64,000 nucleotides of DNA from Opitutaceae bacterium EW11 (GTDB lineage: Bacteria; Verrucomicrobiota; Verrucomicrobiia; Opitutales; Opitutaceae): NCBI GenBank assembly GCA_003054665.1, contig QAYY01000013.1:124001-188000 (forward strand), read 5' to 3'. The position numbers and the translations under genes are program-made. A model generated the notes under the pieces. It had not been told where the DNA came from. It did no database searches and was given only the letters and a program-made list of their open reading frames with translations. This document shows, one piece after another, positions 45,651-53,829 of the stretch (position 1 is the first letter of the stretch; each line of letters opens with the position of its first letter).

Positions 45651-46645
45651 TGTTGGGCGCCGGAGGTCGCGGACCGAGCTGCCGAGCCGGTCGAGACGCC
45701 GGATGCGGCCCCTAGGCATCGGCGCCAGTTGGACTGAAAATACCAGCGTTTGGAGCCGGCGACGTAATGGTGCATCACGGCGCGGCAGTCCTGCGCCTCC
45801 GGTGGGCGGGGCAGGGTGACATAATCGTTTCCCGGAGCCACGATGCATTCGCGCCCGGCGAGCAGCACGGCCACGAGGGCTTGTTCGAGATAGTAGTTCG
45901 TGCGTTCCCTCTCGATGAGCGTTCGGCAGAGCCACTCGAGTCGGTCCCAATCCATCTCTTCGCTGAGCAGACCGCACAAACCGACGTTGAGTCGGGCCGG
46001 CAACGGAGCGGTGGCGAACGACGACAGCAGCGCGGCGGAGTATCCGTAGGACGAATGCACGTCCACCGCATGGAACGGCCGGGACGGCCGATCCAGCCAA
46101 GCGGTCACAATCGCCGGCGTTCGGAAGAAGAGCAGGTCCGAATCGATCACGAGTTTCCAGCCTTTGGAGCCGAGGTGCGGGTCGATCAGCTTGCGGAGAT
46201 TGGGGTAGTGATCCCAACGCTCGCGCAGCACGGGGAATCGCGCCCGCGGGAGCAGGGTGTCGAGCCGGGTCCGGGTGTCGGTCTGCGGCACGACGACTCC
46301 CAGCCGGAAAAGTCGAAGCAGAGCGGCACACTCCTCGCGCATCAGTGTGCCGTCGTCGTACAGCCTTGGCGCGAGTTGCCGCCCCGAGGTGCGGGCGAGC
46401 GTGTAGAGGCAGAAAGCGGTCTGGTACCAGAATCGGTGGCCGGTGAGCAGGTGAACGACGAGGGGCGGACCGTCGAGCCCCGTCGGGACCGGGAGCGACC
46501 AGGCTGCGGCCTCCATCTGGCGGCGGCCCAACTCGGTCCGTCGCTGCTCGAGGGGCCCTCCGTCGGCGAAGAACGCCCGCACCCGTCCCACCGGCGCGTG
46601 CACGAGCCAGTACAGGGTTCGTCCGGCGGCTTGTCGCGCGGTCAT
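45647..46645 (-). CDS. GT-A glycosyltransferase-like protein with DxD motif, family uncertain
   Basis: 332 residues from the ATG at 46645. It has no GT2 signature. Instead WKLVIDSDLLFFRTPAIVTA holds a DSD motif of nucleotide-sugar, metal-binding GT-A enzymes, set behind WDHYPNLRKLIDPHLGSKG. NVGLCGLLSEEMDWDRLEWL and VMHHYVAGSKRWYFQSNWRR follow; the late histidine is typical of GT8-like folds. It may belong to a GT8/GT32/GT77-like group, but this is inference. ATGA overlaps link it on both sides (46642-46645, 45647-45650). Confidence 0.6.
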   Translation of the reverse strand: MTARQAAGRTLYWLVHAPVGRVRAFFADGGPLEQRRTELGRRQMEAAAWSLPVPTGLDGPPLVVHLLTGHRFWYQTAFCLYTLARTSGRQLAPRLYDDGTLMREECAALLRLFRLGVVVPQTDTRTRLDTLLPRARFPVLRERWDHYPNLRKLIDPHLGSKGWKLVIDSDLLFFRTPAIVTAWLDRPSRPFHAVDVHSSYGYSAALLSSFATAPLPARLNVGLCGLLSEEMDWDRLEWLCRTLIERERTNYYLEQALVAVLLAGRECIVAPGNDYVTLPRPPEAQDCRAVMHHYVAGSKRWYFQSNWRRCLGAASGVSTGSAARSATSGAQQ

Positions 46646-47649
46646 TTCGAGAACAGTTGCCGGTACGCCTCGGGCGAGAGGGAGCGCACGCGCGAGTAAC
46701 GGGGCTGCGAATACCGGATGATTCGGCCCGCGGCTTTCGGTCCGAAGAGGCGGGCGAGTTTTTGGAAAAACGGGCCTCCGAGATGCTCGACGGGACCGCG
46801 GGGTGCGTTTTCCCAGAGTTGAAGAAGCCGGCGATCGAAATCGGGGTCGAAGCCCCGGGGAAGGCGCCGCCAGCTGTCGAACGCGCACTCTCCGGCGACC
46901 CTGCGGGTAGAGAGCAGGTCGGCGACCTGCGGGCACGCGGCGGCGAACGCCTCCATCACGCCGAGCGCGGCGACCGCGATGCGCTCCCAGTGCCGGCTGT
47001 AGCGCTCCTCATTGTGGATTCCGATGGCCGTGAGGGCCCGGTCGACCTTCACGATCGTGGCGGGGAAAGCGCAGAGGTTGTAGTAGAGCCAGACGTCTCC
47101 GGCCGGATCGAATTCCCGCTTCGCCGGAATCAGCGGTTTCTCCAGATGTCGGAGCAGATAGTCGCGGCGATAGGTCGGACTGTGCGGAACGGGCTGTATC
47201 CGAAGATAAAACTCAGCCGGCTCGGAGGAACGCCGGAGCGCCTCTACCGACTCGAAATGCCAGCCGGCGTTTTCCCGGATCGGCCGCGCGAGATCGTCGT
47301 AAGCGACGTCGGCCCGGGCTACGGCGATGGCCGGGAGGATCACGTCGAATTTCTCGGGGTGAACCAGATCGTCGGAATCAAGAAAAAGCACATGGTCGCC
47401 GCGCGCTTCGGCCAGTCCGTGCAGGCGAGCCGCGATCGAGCCCTGGTTCGTCTGGCGGACATGACGGACGAGACCCGCGCCGATATCGCCCAGAATCTCG
47501 GACAGCGGAGGCTCCGAGCCGTCGTCGACGAGCACGATCTCGGCGGCGACACGTCGCGTTGCGGCGAGCACAGACTGAATCGTGTCCCGCAACGGACCGA
47601 CGCGGTTGTGCGCCGGAATGACCACGGAAACCTGAGGCGCCGCGCTCAT
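46642..47649 (-). CDS. Glycosyltransferase family 2
   Basis: 335 residues. It shows QVSVVIPAHNRVGPLRDTIQ, VLVDDGSEPPLSEILGDIG, NQGSIAARLHGLAEARGDHV and the DSDD metal motif in LFLDSDDLVHPEKF. The remaining part is the family's variable acceptor domain, ending in a basic stretch without a membrane anchor. It overlaps its upstream neighbour by ATGA at 47646-47649 and its downstream neighbour at 46642-46645. The sugar it transfers is unknown. Confidence 0.9.
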   Translation of the reverse strand: MSAAPQVSVVIPAHNRVGPLRDTIQSVLAATRRVAAEIVLVDDGSEPPLSEILGDIGAGLVRHVRQTNQGSIAARLHGLAEARGDHVLFLDSDDLVHPEKFDVILPAIAVARADVAYDDLARPIRENAGWHFESVEALRRSSEPAEFYLRIQPVPHSPTYRRDYLLRHLEKPLIPAKREFDPAGDVWLYYNLCAFPATIVKVDRALTAIGIHNEERYSRHWERIAVAALGVMEAFAAACPQVADLLSTRRVAGECAFDSWRRLPRGFDPDFDRRLLQLWENAPRGPVEHLGGPFFQKLARLFGPKAAGRIIRYSQPRYSRVRSLSPEAYRQLFSK

Positions 47650-48623
47650 GAATGCTTCTTCGCGGTTGTGCCCACCGACGGCGTGGCGGACGCGGCCTCT
47701 CCGCGCCTACGGACCCGGCCTTCGAAGTGCCCGCAGGCGCCGGCCCAGCGAACGCGTGGGGCTCCGGCGCGCCACGCTCCGTACGCGCACCAGGCCTTGG
47801 CTTTTCGAAGCGGCACGGTCCAAGGCTCGATCGGATGCCATGGATTGATGCCGTGCTTCGTCAGCACCTGCATCCATGACCGTTGTATGCCCCGATTGAG
47901 GCGCGCCAGGTAGTCGGCCTCGAGTCGCGGTGCGGGGATGAGGTGAGTCAACCGGAGTTTGGGGACATACGCGACGCCCCAGCCGGATTCCAATACGGAA
48001 AGCACGATGTCGTTGTCGCCCCCCGAACTCAGCTCGGTGCCGCTTCGGTCGGATAGATCGGACGAGCGGTCCAACCAGTCCGTGATGGCGGCGCGGCGCA
48101 GACCCATGCCGGCCCCGATGGGCGAGCATGGCGGATAGTTCTGCAACAGCGCGGGCGCGGTTGGCGGCATGAAAATCCGCTCGTCGCCGCCGAGATCGCG
48201 CAGCGCGAGGAGGGGGAAAAACGCGCGCGTCCAATTCGGCGGTGCGACCTCGAACTCGGGAAGCGACTCGCCTCCGATGGCGCCCACCTTCGAGAGGCGC
48301 ACGAAGGCGTAGAGCACGCTCTCGAGGTAGTCGGAGGCGAGGACGTTGTCATCGTCCACCAAGACGAAGAACTCACCCGCGGCGGCGCGGAAACCGGCGC
48401 GCCTCGCGAACGTGAGTCCGAGCGCGGGCTCGCGAACGATGCGGGCGTGGGGCGGAAGCTCCGCCGGCGAAATCTCGACGGACGGTTCGGAAGCGTTGTC
48501 CACCACGATGAGTTCCCAATCGGAAGCACGGAGCGTCTGCGCCCGCAGTCCGGCGAGGGACCGCGCGAGGCGCCCCCGATCCGGGTTGTGCGTTGGCAGG
48601 ATGACGCTGAGGAACGCGCTCAT
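47646..48623 (-). CDS. Glycosyltransferase family 2
   Basis: From the ATG at 48623 it is 325 residues. It opens FLSVILPTHNPDRGRLARSL, with LIVVDNASEPSVEISPAELP, EPALGLTFARRAGFRAAAGE and the DDDN acidic motif in FFVLVDDDNVLASDYL. SSGGDNDIVLSVLESGWGVA lies where GT2 enzymes hold the catalytic base. A basic C-terminal tail follows. Both ends overlap neighbours by 4 bases (48620-48623 and 47646-47649). Confidence 0.9.
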   Translation of the reverse strand: MSAFLSVILPTHNPDRGRLARSLAGLRAQTLRASDWELIVVDNASEPSVEISPAELPPHARIVREPALGLTFARRAGFRAAAGEFFVLVDDDNVLASDYLESVLYAFVRLSKVGAIGGESLPEFEVAPPNWTRAFFPLLALRDLGGDERIFMPPTAPALLQNYPPCSPIGAGMGLRRAAITDWLDRSSDLSDRSGTELSSGGDNDIVLSVLESGWGVAYVPKLRLTHLIPAPRLEADYLARLNRGIQRSWMQVLTKHGINPWHPIEPWTVPLRKAKAWCAYGAWRAGAPRVRWAGACGHFEGRVRRRGEAASATPSVGTTAKKHS

Positions 48624-50122
48624 GGTTGGCCTGACTTCCGTTCGCCCAGGTAAAGCACGTAGAGACCGTCCCGCCAACGTTCGCGTACTTCGCGCCCCGT
48701 GGCGCGGACGTCGTTCAGCAGAGCGTCGAGCCGTTCGTGGTGAGCGGTGAGGTATTGGTCCTCGCGAACGACGACCAGCACGCGACCGTTTTCCGGCAGC
48801 GCCCGGAGCCGCTCGCGAAGAGCCTCGAACGGGCGCGGGTCGGGGTTGGCTTGGTTGAGCTTGATTGGCTGCGTTGCGTCGACGTCGTGCCAATAAGGCC
48901 GAAGGGCGAAATCCAGTGAGCGCATCAACACCAGACAGTCGCCGGGCCGGTAGGCGGACTGCGCCTGGGCGGCGAGGCCCTTGAGGTTCTCAAAGGGCAC
49001 CGATGCAGTGCGCACGGGGTGCACGAGCGCCAGGAGGACGTAGATCGCGACTGCACCGGCACCGACTGTCTGCGCCCGCTCGGATTTCCGATTCGCGATT
49101 CCCCAGGCCCAACTGAGCCCGAGCGGTAGAATCAGCGGAAGCAGGGTGCGGTGCCAGACGATGGGCTCGAAGACGAGCGAGTAGCCCCAGACGGTTGCGA
49201 GGTAGAGTGCGGCGACGGAAAGATAGGCCCAGCATTGCGTCGCAGCGCGCTTCTGTACCCACGCCATGGAGACAGTCAGAATCGCCGTCAGCAGCGCGAG
49301 CGTGGCGAGGACCGATCCGCTGCCGGCGAGCGTGCGTTGGCCCCAGTTGTACAGCCATCCGATGTCGGACCAGGCCGACACCTGATTCAGGCTCCAAACG
49401 ACCTGGTGCACCGTGGCCGGAGGCATCCACCAGCCCTCCTGCATCTTGTCCGGCGCGGAAACGAAACCGAAGCGCCACCCGAGGAGCATGACGGCCGCCG
49501 GAACGACGGGCCAGACGGCGCTCAGCCAGGCTCGCGGCCCGGCCGTGCGAGCCGGCCAGAAGAGCATCGGCGTCAAAGCAACAATGAACGGGAACGTCAG
49601 CAGGTGCGTGCAGGCTGCGATGATCAGCGCGAACGCGAGGAGGACGGATCGGCGAAAAACGACGCCGCGTTCCCACTGCGCCCCGGCCAGCAGGAGGCTG
49701 GCGCCGAGCAGCAGGTACCACAGCGAGTAGGGCCGCAGTTCCTTCCCGTGGTCGACCAAGCCGGGCCAGGCCGCGAAGACGCCGCCGGCGATCAACGCGG
49801 CGAGACGGTGCGCCCGGAGAGCGTAGAGCGTCAGACCGACGAGGCCGACGCCGCAAACGAGGGAGAAGCCGCGGAGAAAAACGAACGACGACGAGACGTG
49901 GAGCAGTCCGCGCAAGACGAGGAAATACAGCGGAGGATGAACGTCGTTTTGCGCCTGCGCCCAGAAGTGGGTGGCCTGTGCCTGATCGAGCGAACCCGCT
50001 TCGTCGATCCAGAGACTCCGGTCGATGCCGAGCGAGCGGAGCACGACCGCGATCAGCACGAGGGCGATGCATCCGGCGAAAAACGCGTTTCTGCCGAGGG
50101 TGCGGGGGGCGGCGGGAATCAT
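48620..50122 (-). CDS. GT-C-type integral membrane glycosyltransferase (PMT/ArnT-like topology)
   Basis: From the ATG at 50122 it is 500 residues. After the first helix comes GIDRSLWIDEAGSLDQAQAT, the acidic first-loop motif of PMT/ArnT-like GT-C enzymes. HPPLYFLVLRGLLHVSSSFV follows, then about ten more helices and a short soluble C-terminus of about 130 residues. Such enzymes take sugars from polyprenyl-phosphate carriers in the periplasm, so it could add a side branch outside the membrane. It is coupled to both neighbours by 4-base overlaps. The substrate is unknown. Confidence 0.75.
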   Translation of the reverse strand: MIPAAPRTLGRNAFFAGCIALVLIAVVLRSLGIDRSLWIDEAGSLDQAQATHFWAQAQNDVHPPLYFLVLRGLLHVSSSFVFLRGFSLVCGVGLVGLTLYALRAHRLAALIAGGVFAAWPGLVDHGKELRPYSLWYLLLGASLLLAGAQWERGVVFRRSVLLAFALIIAACTHLLTFPFIVALTPMLFWPARTAGPRAWLSAVWPVVPAAVMLLGWRFGFVSAPDKMQEGWWMPPATVHQVVWSLNQVSAWSDIGWLYNWGQRTLAGSGSVLATLALLTAILTVSMAWVQKRAATQCWAYLSVAALYLATVWGYSLVFEPIVWHRTLLPLILPLGLSWAWGIANRKSERAQTVGAGAVAIYVLLALVHPVRTASVPFENLKGLAAQAQSAYRPGDCLVLMRSLDFALRPYWHDVDATQPIKLNQANPDPRPFEALRERLRALPENGRVLVVVREDQYLTAHHERLDALLNDVRATGREVRERWRDGLYVLYLGERKSGQP

Positions 50123-50706
50123 GGCGCCGGGTTCGAGGAAGGCTTGCGCGAGCCGGTGACACGGGCCGGCACTCCCATCGCAATCGAATAGGCGGGCAGG
50201 TCGCTGCTGACCACCGCGCCGGCGCCGACGACGCAACCGTCGCCAATCGTCACTCCGGCGAGGACCGTCACGCCGGCTCCGAGCCAGACATCGCGGCCGA
50301 TGGCAGTCGGCCGGGGAACGTCGGGTTCCCATCGAATGCGCCGCCCCGGAGAGGGGATGCCGTGGTTCGAAGAGACGATGCGGCAATGCATCGAGATCAA
50401 CGTGTCATCGCCGATCTCCACGCCGCCGTGGCCGTAGATCACGACGCCCGGGCCGACGAAGACGTTTTTCCCAAGTCGGATCCGTCCGCCGTAGGGATGC
50501 AGGATGACGCCGGCTTCCACGCGGCACCGTTCGCCGAGGACGATGGTGCCCGCGCGTTCGCCGACACGCGTGGGAGCGATTTCGCAGCCGCGACCGATGC
50601 TGCAACCGCCGCCGATGTCCGCACCGCAAAGGCGGGCCAGTCCCACGCGCAGGAAGCTGCACAGGCGTGCGGTCCGATAGTTGAGCGACTGGAAAAGCAG
50701 GCTCAT
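50119..50706 (-). CDS. Hexapeptide-repeat acyltransferase (WcaF/NodL/Maa-like)
   Basis: 195 residues folding as a left-handed beta-helix. Repeated [LIV]-G-x4 hexads run from about residue 30 (IGGGCSIGRGCEIAPTRVG) to 170 (GDGCVVGAGAVVSSDLPAYS). The motif with the catalytic histidine is SSNHGIPSPGRR near residue 113, and SIAMGVPARV closes the domain. These enzymes transfer acetyl or other short acyl groups from CoA to sugars in the cytoplasm. Within this operon it probably modifies one sugar of the glycan or its nucleotide precursor. It lies 16 bases after the Wzt gene and overlaps the GT-C gene. Confidence 0.85.
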   Translation of the reverse strand: MSLLFQSLNYRTARLCSFLRVGLARLCGADIGGGCSIGRGCEIAPTRVGERAGTIVLGERCRVEAGVILHPYGGRIRLGKNVFVGPGVVIYGHGGVEIGDDTLISMHCRIVSSNHGIPSPGRRIRWEPDVPRPTAIGRDVWLGAGVTVLAGVTIGDGCVVGAGAVVSSDLPAYSIAMGVPARVTGSRKPSSNPAP

Positions 50707-50722
50707 CTGGATACGAACCGCC

Positions 50723-51934
50723 TCAGGCGCGGTCCTCCCAACTCCATTTCCACGGCAGATTGAGCGGACCGATCACCTCGGGCGGCGGGCTCTTCGGATG
50801 AAAGTGCGGCGCGACGTAATCGAAAGATAGGGCATCCGCTTGGTGATCGTAATCCTGGCCGGCATCGCCGAGCCAGACGGAGACGCGGTACGAATCGCTC
50901 TGCAGCGGAGGGGACTCGATCGCGGCGGCGATTGTCCCCGCACTGGCGGGGGCCGGCTGCCATTCGGGACCGGTCATCCGCGTGTTCGCGCCGCAGACCG
51001 GCTGGCCGAGTTTGTTGTAGACGATCAGGCCGACGACGGGAGGACGGAGCGGCGTGGGTGACCTGAAGGTGACGCGGAAGCGCAGGTTCCCCGCCTGGAG
51101 CGCGGCCGAATCCAGCTCCACCGACGCGATGCCCGGGCGGTCCGAGGCAACGGCGAACTCGCGTTGCATCGCCGAGCCGGTTTGCAGGTAGGTCGAGAGG
51201 GTTTCGCGGATCGGGCCGTCGCCGGCGCGCCGGCCCTGTTGCAGCCAGATCCCCCGCTCGCAGAGGTCGAGCAGCGCCGAGCTGTTGTGGCTGACGAACA
51301 GCACCGTTCGCCCCTGGCCGGTGGCGACCTCGCGCATCTTGCCGAGGCATTTCTTCTGGAAGGCCGCGTCGCCCACGGCGAGGACCTCGTCGACGATCAG
51401 GATCTCCGGCTCCAGATGCGCGGCCACGGCAAACGCGAGCCGCACGTACATGCCGCTCGAGTAGAACTTCACCGGGGTATCCAGAAATTTCTCCACTTCG
51501 GAGAACGCCACGATCTCGTCGAACTTCGCGCGTATTTCGCGGCGCGTCATGCCGAGAATCGCGCCGTTGAGGAAGATGTTTTCCCGCCCCGTGAGCTCCC
51601 CGTGAAAACCGGTGCCGACCTCCAGCAGGGACGCCACGCGGCCCTGGATGATCGCGCGCCCCGTCGTGGGTTCGGTGATACGGGAGAGGATCTTCAACAG
51701 GGTGGATTTGCCTGCGCCGTTGCGTCCGATGATGCCGACGACCTCGCCCTGTTTCACCTCGAAGCTCAGGTCGCGCAGGGCCCAGAATTCCTCTCGCGAG
51801 CCGGGATCGCGCCGACGGAACGGCGCGCGCAGCAGATTCGCCAGCCGATCCCGGAGCAGGCCCGGACCGCCGGCGCGGTGCCGGAGCGTGTACCGTTTCC
51901 CAAGACCTTCGACCGTGATGGCGGCGGCGCTCAT
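50723..51934 (-). CDS. wzt: ABC transporter ATP-binding protein for polysaccharide export with C-terminal Wzt domain
   Basis: 403 residues. The N-terminal ABC domain has Walker A GRNGAGKST (70-78), the signature YSSGMYVRLAFAVAA (158-172) and Walker B ILIVDEVLAVGD (178-189). The remaining ~150 residues form a beta-rich Wzt C-terminal domain, which in known Wzm/Wzt exporters binds the terminal modification of the finished chain. It energises export of lipid-linked O-antigen or similar glycans. It lies 3 bases from the Wzm gene. The extended C-domain argues against a simple teichoic-acid TagH. Confidence 0.92.
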   Translation of the reverse strand: MSAAAITVEGLGKRYTLRHRAGGPGLLRDRLANLLRAPFRRRDPGSREEFWALRDLSFEVKQGEVVGIIGRNGAGKSTLLKILSRITEPTTGRAIIQGRVASLLEVGTGFHGELTGRENIFLNGAILGMTRREIRAKFDEIVAFSEVEKFLDTPVKFYSSGMYVRLAFAVAAHLEPEILIVDEVLAVGDAAFQKKCLGKMREVATGQGRTVLFVSHNSSALLDLCERGIWLQQGRRAGDGPIRETLSTYLQTGSAMQREFAVASDRPGIASVELDSAALQAGNLRFRVTFRSPTPLRPPVVGLIVYNKLGQPVCGANTRMTGPEWQPAPASAGTIAAAIESPPLQSDSYRVSVWLGDAGQDYDHQADALSFDYVAPHFHPKSPPPEVIGPLNLPWKWSWEDRA

Positions 51935-51937
51935 GGT

Positions 51938-52768
51938 TCAGATCACGTCGGCGAACGTTTTCTCGGTGCGCCGGAAATACCAGATTCCGGAGAAAAGCAC
52001 GGCGGTCACGATCGCGGCGCTCGTGCCCACGCACTGCCAGAGCGAGCCGGTGGCTTGTCCGAGCACGGACCAGCGGAATCCGTCGATGATTCCGACGAGC
52101 GGATTGAGCGAATACAGGGGCCGCCAGCGCTCCGGGACGATGTCGCTCGTGAAGGCCACGGGCGAAATGTAGAGCCCGAACTGCACGATGAACGGCAGGA
52201 CGAAGCGGAAATCGCGGTATTTGACGTTCAGGGCCGTCAGCCAAAGACCGGCGCCCAACGAGGCACAGAACGCGAGGAGGACGAAAAGTGGCAGCGCGAC
52301 GATGGCGGGCCCCGGAGCGACTCCGTAAACCGCCATCAGTACGGCGAGAAAAACCGCCGAGATGAGGAAGTCCACGAGGCTCGTCGCCACTGCGCTGAGC
52401 GGCACGATGAGCCGAGGAAAATATACCTTCGATATGAGGTGGGCGTTGGAGACGAGGCTGTTGCTCGCACCGGAGAGCGAGGCGGAAAAAAACTGCCACG
52501 GCAGCAGCGCGACAAAAACGAAGACGGGCCGCGGCACGCCGCCGGTCGGAACGGCGAGCCATGCTCCGAAAACCGTGAAGACCACCATCGTGAGGAACGG
52601 CTGAAGCAGCGCCCAGGCGACGCCGATGGCGGTCTGCTTGTAGCGCACGAGCAGGTCCCGCCAGGCGAGGAACGCGAACAGTTCCCGGTAACGCCACAGG
52701 TCGGCCCAGTAGTGCCGTTCCGTGCGGCCGGCTTCGATGACCAGCGGCGGGAGTGGGGACGGGTTCAT
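51938..52768 (-). CDS. wzm: ABC-2 type polysaccharide exporter permease
   Basis: 276 residues with six predicted membrane helices. It contains FAFLAWRDLLVRYKQTAIGV and WALLQPFLTMVVFTVFGAWL, plus PFIVQFGLYISPVAFTSDIV and PLYSLNPLVGIIDGFRWSVL, all typical of Wzm/TagG-type ABC-2 permeases. It forms the membrane channel for Wzt and moves polyprenyl-linked glycan across the inner membrane. A 4-base overlap with the upstream GT4 (52765-52768) and a 3-base gap to wzt tie the pair to the operon. Confidence 0.93.
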   Translation of the reverse strand: MNPSPLPPLVIEAGRTERHYWADLWRYRELFAFLAWRDLLVRYKQTAIGVAWALLQPFLTMVVFTVFGAWLAVPTGGVPRPVFVFVALLPWQFFSASLSGASNSLVSNAHLISKVYFPRLIVPLSAVATSLVDFLISAVFLAVLMAVYGVAPGPAIVALPLFVLLAFCASLGAGLWLTALNVKYRDFRFVLPFIVQFGLYISPVAFTSDIVPERWRPLYSLNPLVGIIDGFRWSVLGQATGSLWQCVGTSAAIVTAVLFSGIWYFRRTEKTFADVI

Positions 52769-53829
52769 CCGGGAAGGAGCGCCTTCAAACGGTCACGAAA
52801 CGGTGCATACGAGAAAGCCCGGGCGCGAGCCCGGATTGCTTCTACATCCCAGGTGCGTTCGAGCGCGGCGACGCAGGCGGCGACGAGGCCCGGGACGTTT
52901 TCGGGCGGACAGAGAAGTCCGGTTTCCGGCGAGATCACCTCGGGGATCCCTCCGGCATCGGCGCCCACGCTGGGTTTTCCGTGCGCCATCGCTTCCAGAA
53001 AAACGAGGCCGAAACCCTCGCCGGTGCTGGGCAGCGCGAATACACGGCAGTTGGCGAACTCGCGGTTCAGCGTTTCGTCGTCGAGCCGCCCCAAAAAACG
53101 GATGACCTCGGACACTCCGGCCTCGCGGGCGAGTTTTTCGAGGCGGGCGCGGTCGTCGCCGTCGCCGACGACGCGCAGCATGGTTCCGGGGACAAGCGCC
53201 CGGATCTTGGGCAGAGCCTGGATGAGCAGGTCGACACCCTTGTAGCGGTCGCCCTGGCAGAGCCGCGAAACCGTCAGCACCGCCGGCCCCGAGTCTGAGC
53301 AGCTCTCGGCTGGAGCAAAAGCCGGATCCAGGCCGTTGGGCAGCACGACGGTTCGGCCGGGTTCCAGTCGGACATGTTGGAGCAGGCGCTGACGGGTGAA
53401 CTCGCTCACGCACCAGACCTGGTGGGCGCGGCGCAACGCGAGACGTTCGAGCGGGCTGAACGCACGCCACACTTCGATTCCGTGCGCGACGAGGGTGTAG
53501 CGGAGACGTGGAGACAGAATCCGGCAGGCCCAGGCAACGGGGAGGAGGCCAACGTGGCCACAGACGATGAGGTCGGTTTTCCGCGCACGAAGGAGAGTGG
53601 AGCGGACGAAGCGGGCTTTGCTTCGTGCGCAGGCTTCGACGTCGGCCAGACGCGGACCCGAATGGCAGCTCAACTGGTCGCGAGAAATCGCGGAGTCGTT
53701 GAGCGCGACCAGACGCACGGTCCCGCCGGGTTCCGCCAATTCGCAGAGCGCCTTGAGATAGAGCCGCAGCGCGCGCGCGATCCCGCCGTCGGCGGCGAAG
53801 AGCTCTGGCGCGAGGAGCAGCGTTTTCAT
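52765..53829 (-). CDS. Glycosyltransferase family 4
   Basis: From the ATG at 53829 it is 354 residues. It opens MKTLLLAPELFAADGGIARA and the C-domain has PAVLTVSRLCQGDRYKGVDL, VRFLGRLDDETLNREFANC-like sequence (residues 245-265) and the EX7E motif GEGFGLVFLEAMAHGKPSVG. A classic PimB/WbaZ-like layout. It overlaps the asnB-like gene by 1 base (TGATG) and Wzm by 4 bases, so translational coupling is likely. Donor sugar unknown. Confidence 0.9.
   Translation of the reverse strand: MKTLLLAPELFAADGGIARALRLYLKALCELAEPGGTVRLVALNDSAISRDQLSCHSGPRLADVEACARSKARFVRSTLLRARKTDLIVCGHVGLLPVAWACRILSPRLRYTLVAHGIEVWRAFSPLERLALRRAHQVWCVSEFTRQRLLQHVRLEPGRTVVLPNGLDPAFAPAESCSDSGPAVLTVSRLCQGDRYKGVDLLIQALPKIRALVPGTMLRVVGDGDDRARLEKLAREAGVSEVIRFLGRLDDETLNREFANCRVFALPSTGEGFGLVFLEAMAHGKPSVGADAGGIPEVISPETGLLCPPENVPGLVAACVAALERTWDVEAIRARARAFSYAPFRDRLKALLPG

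Noticed and set aside
50703-52697. A 664-codon minus-strand frame overlapping wzt and wzm in another frame
   Set aside because: The product is Arg/Pro-rich without domains, whereas the overlapping frames encode complete Wzt and Wzm proteins.
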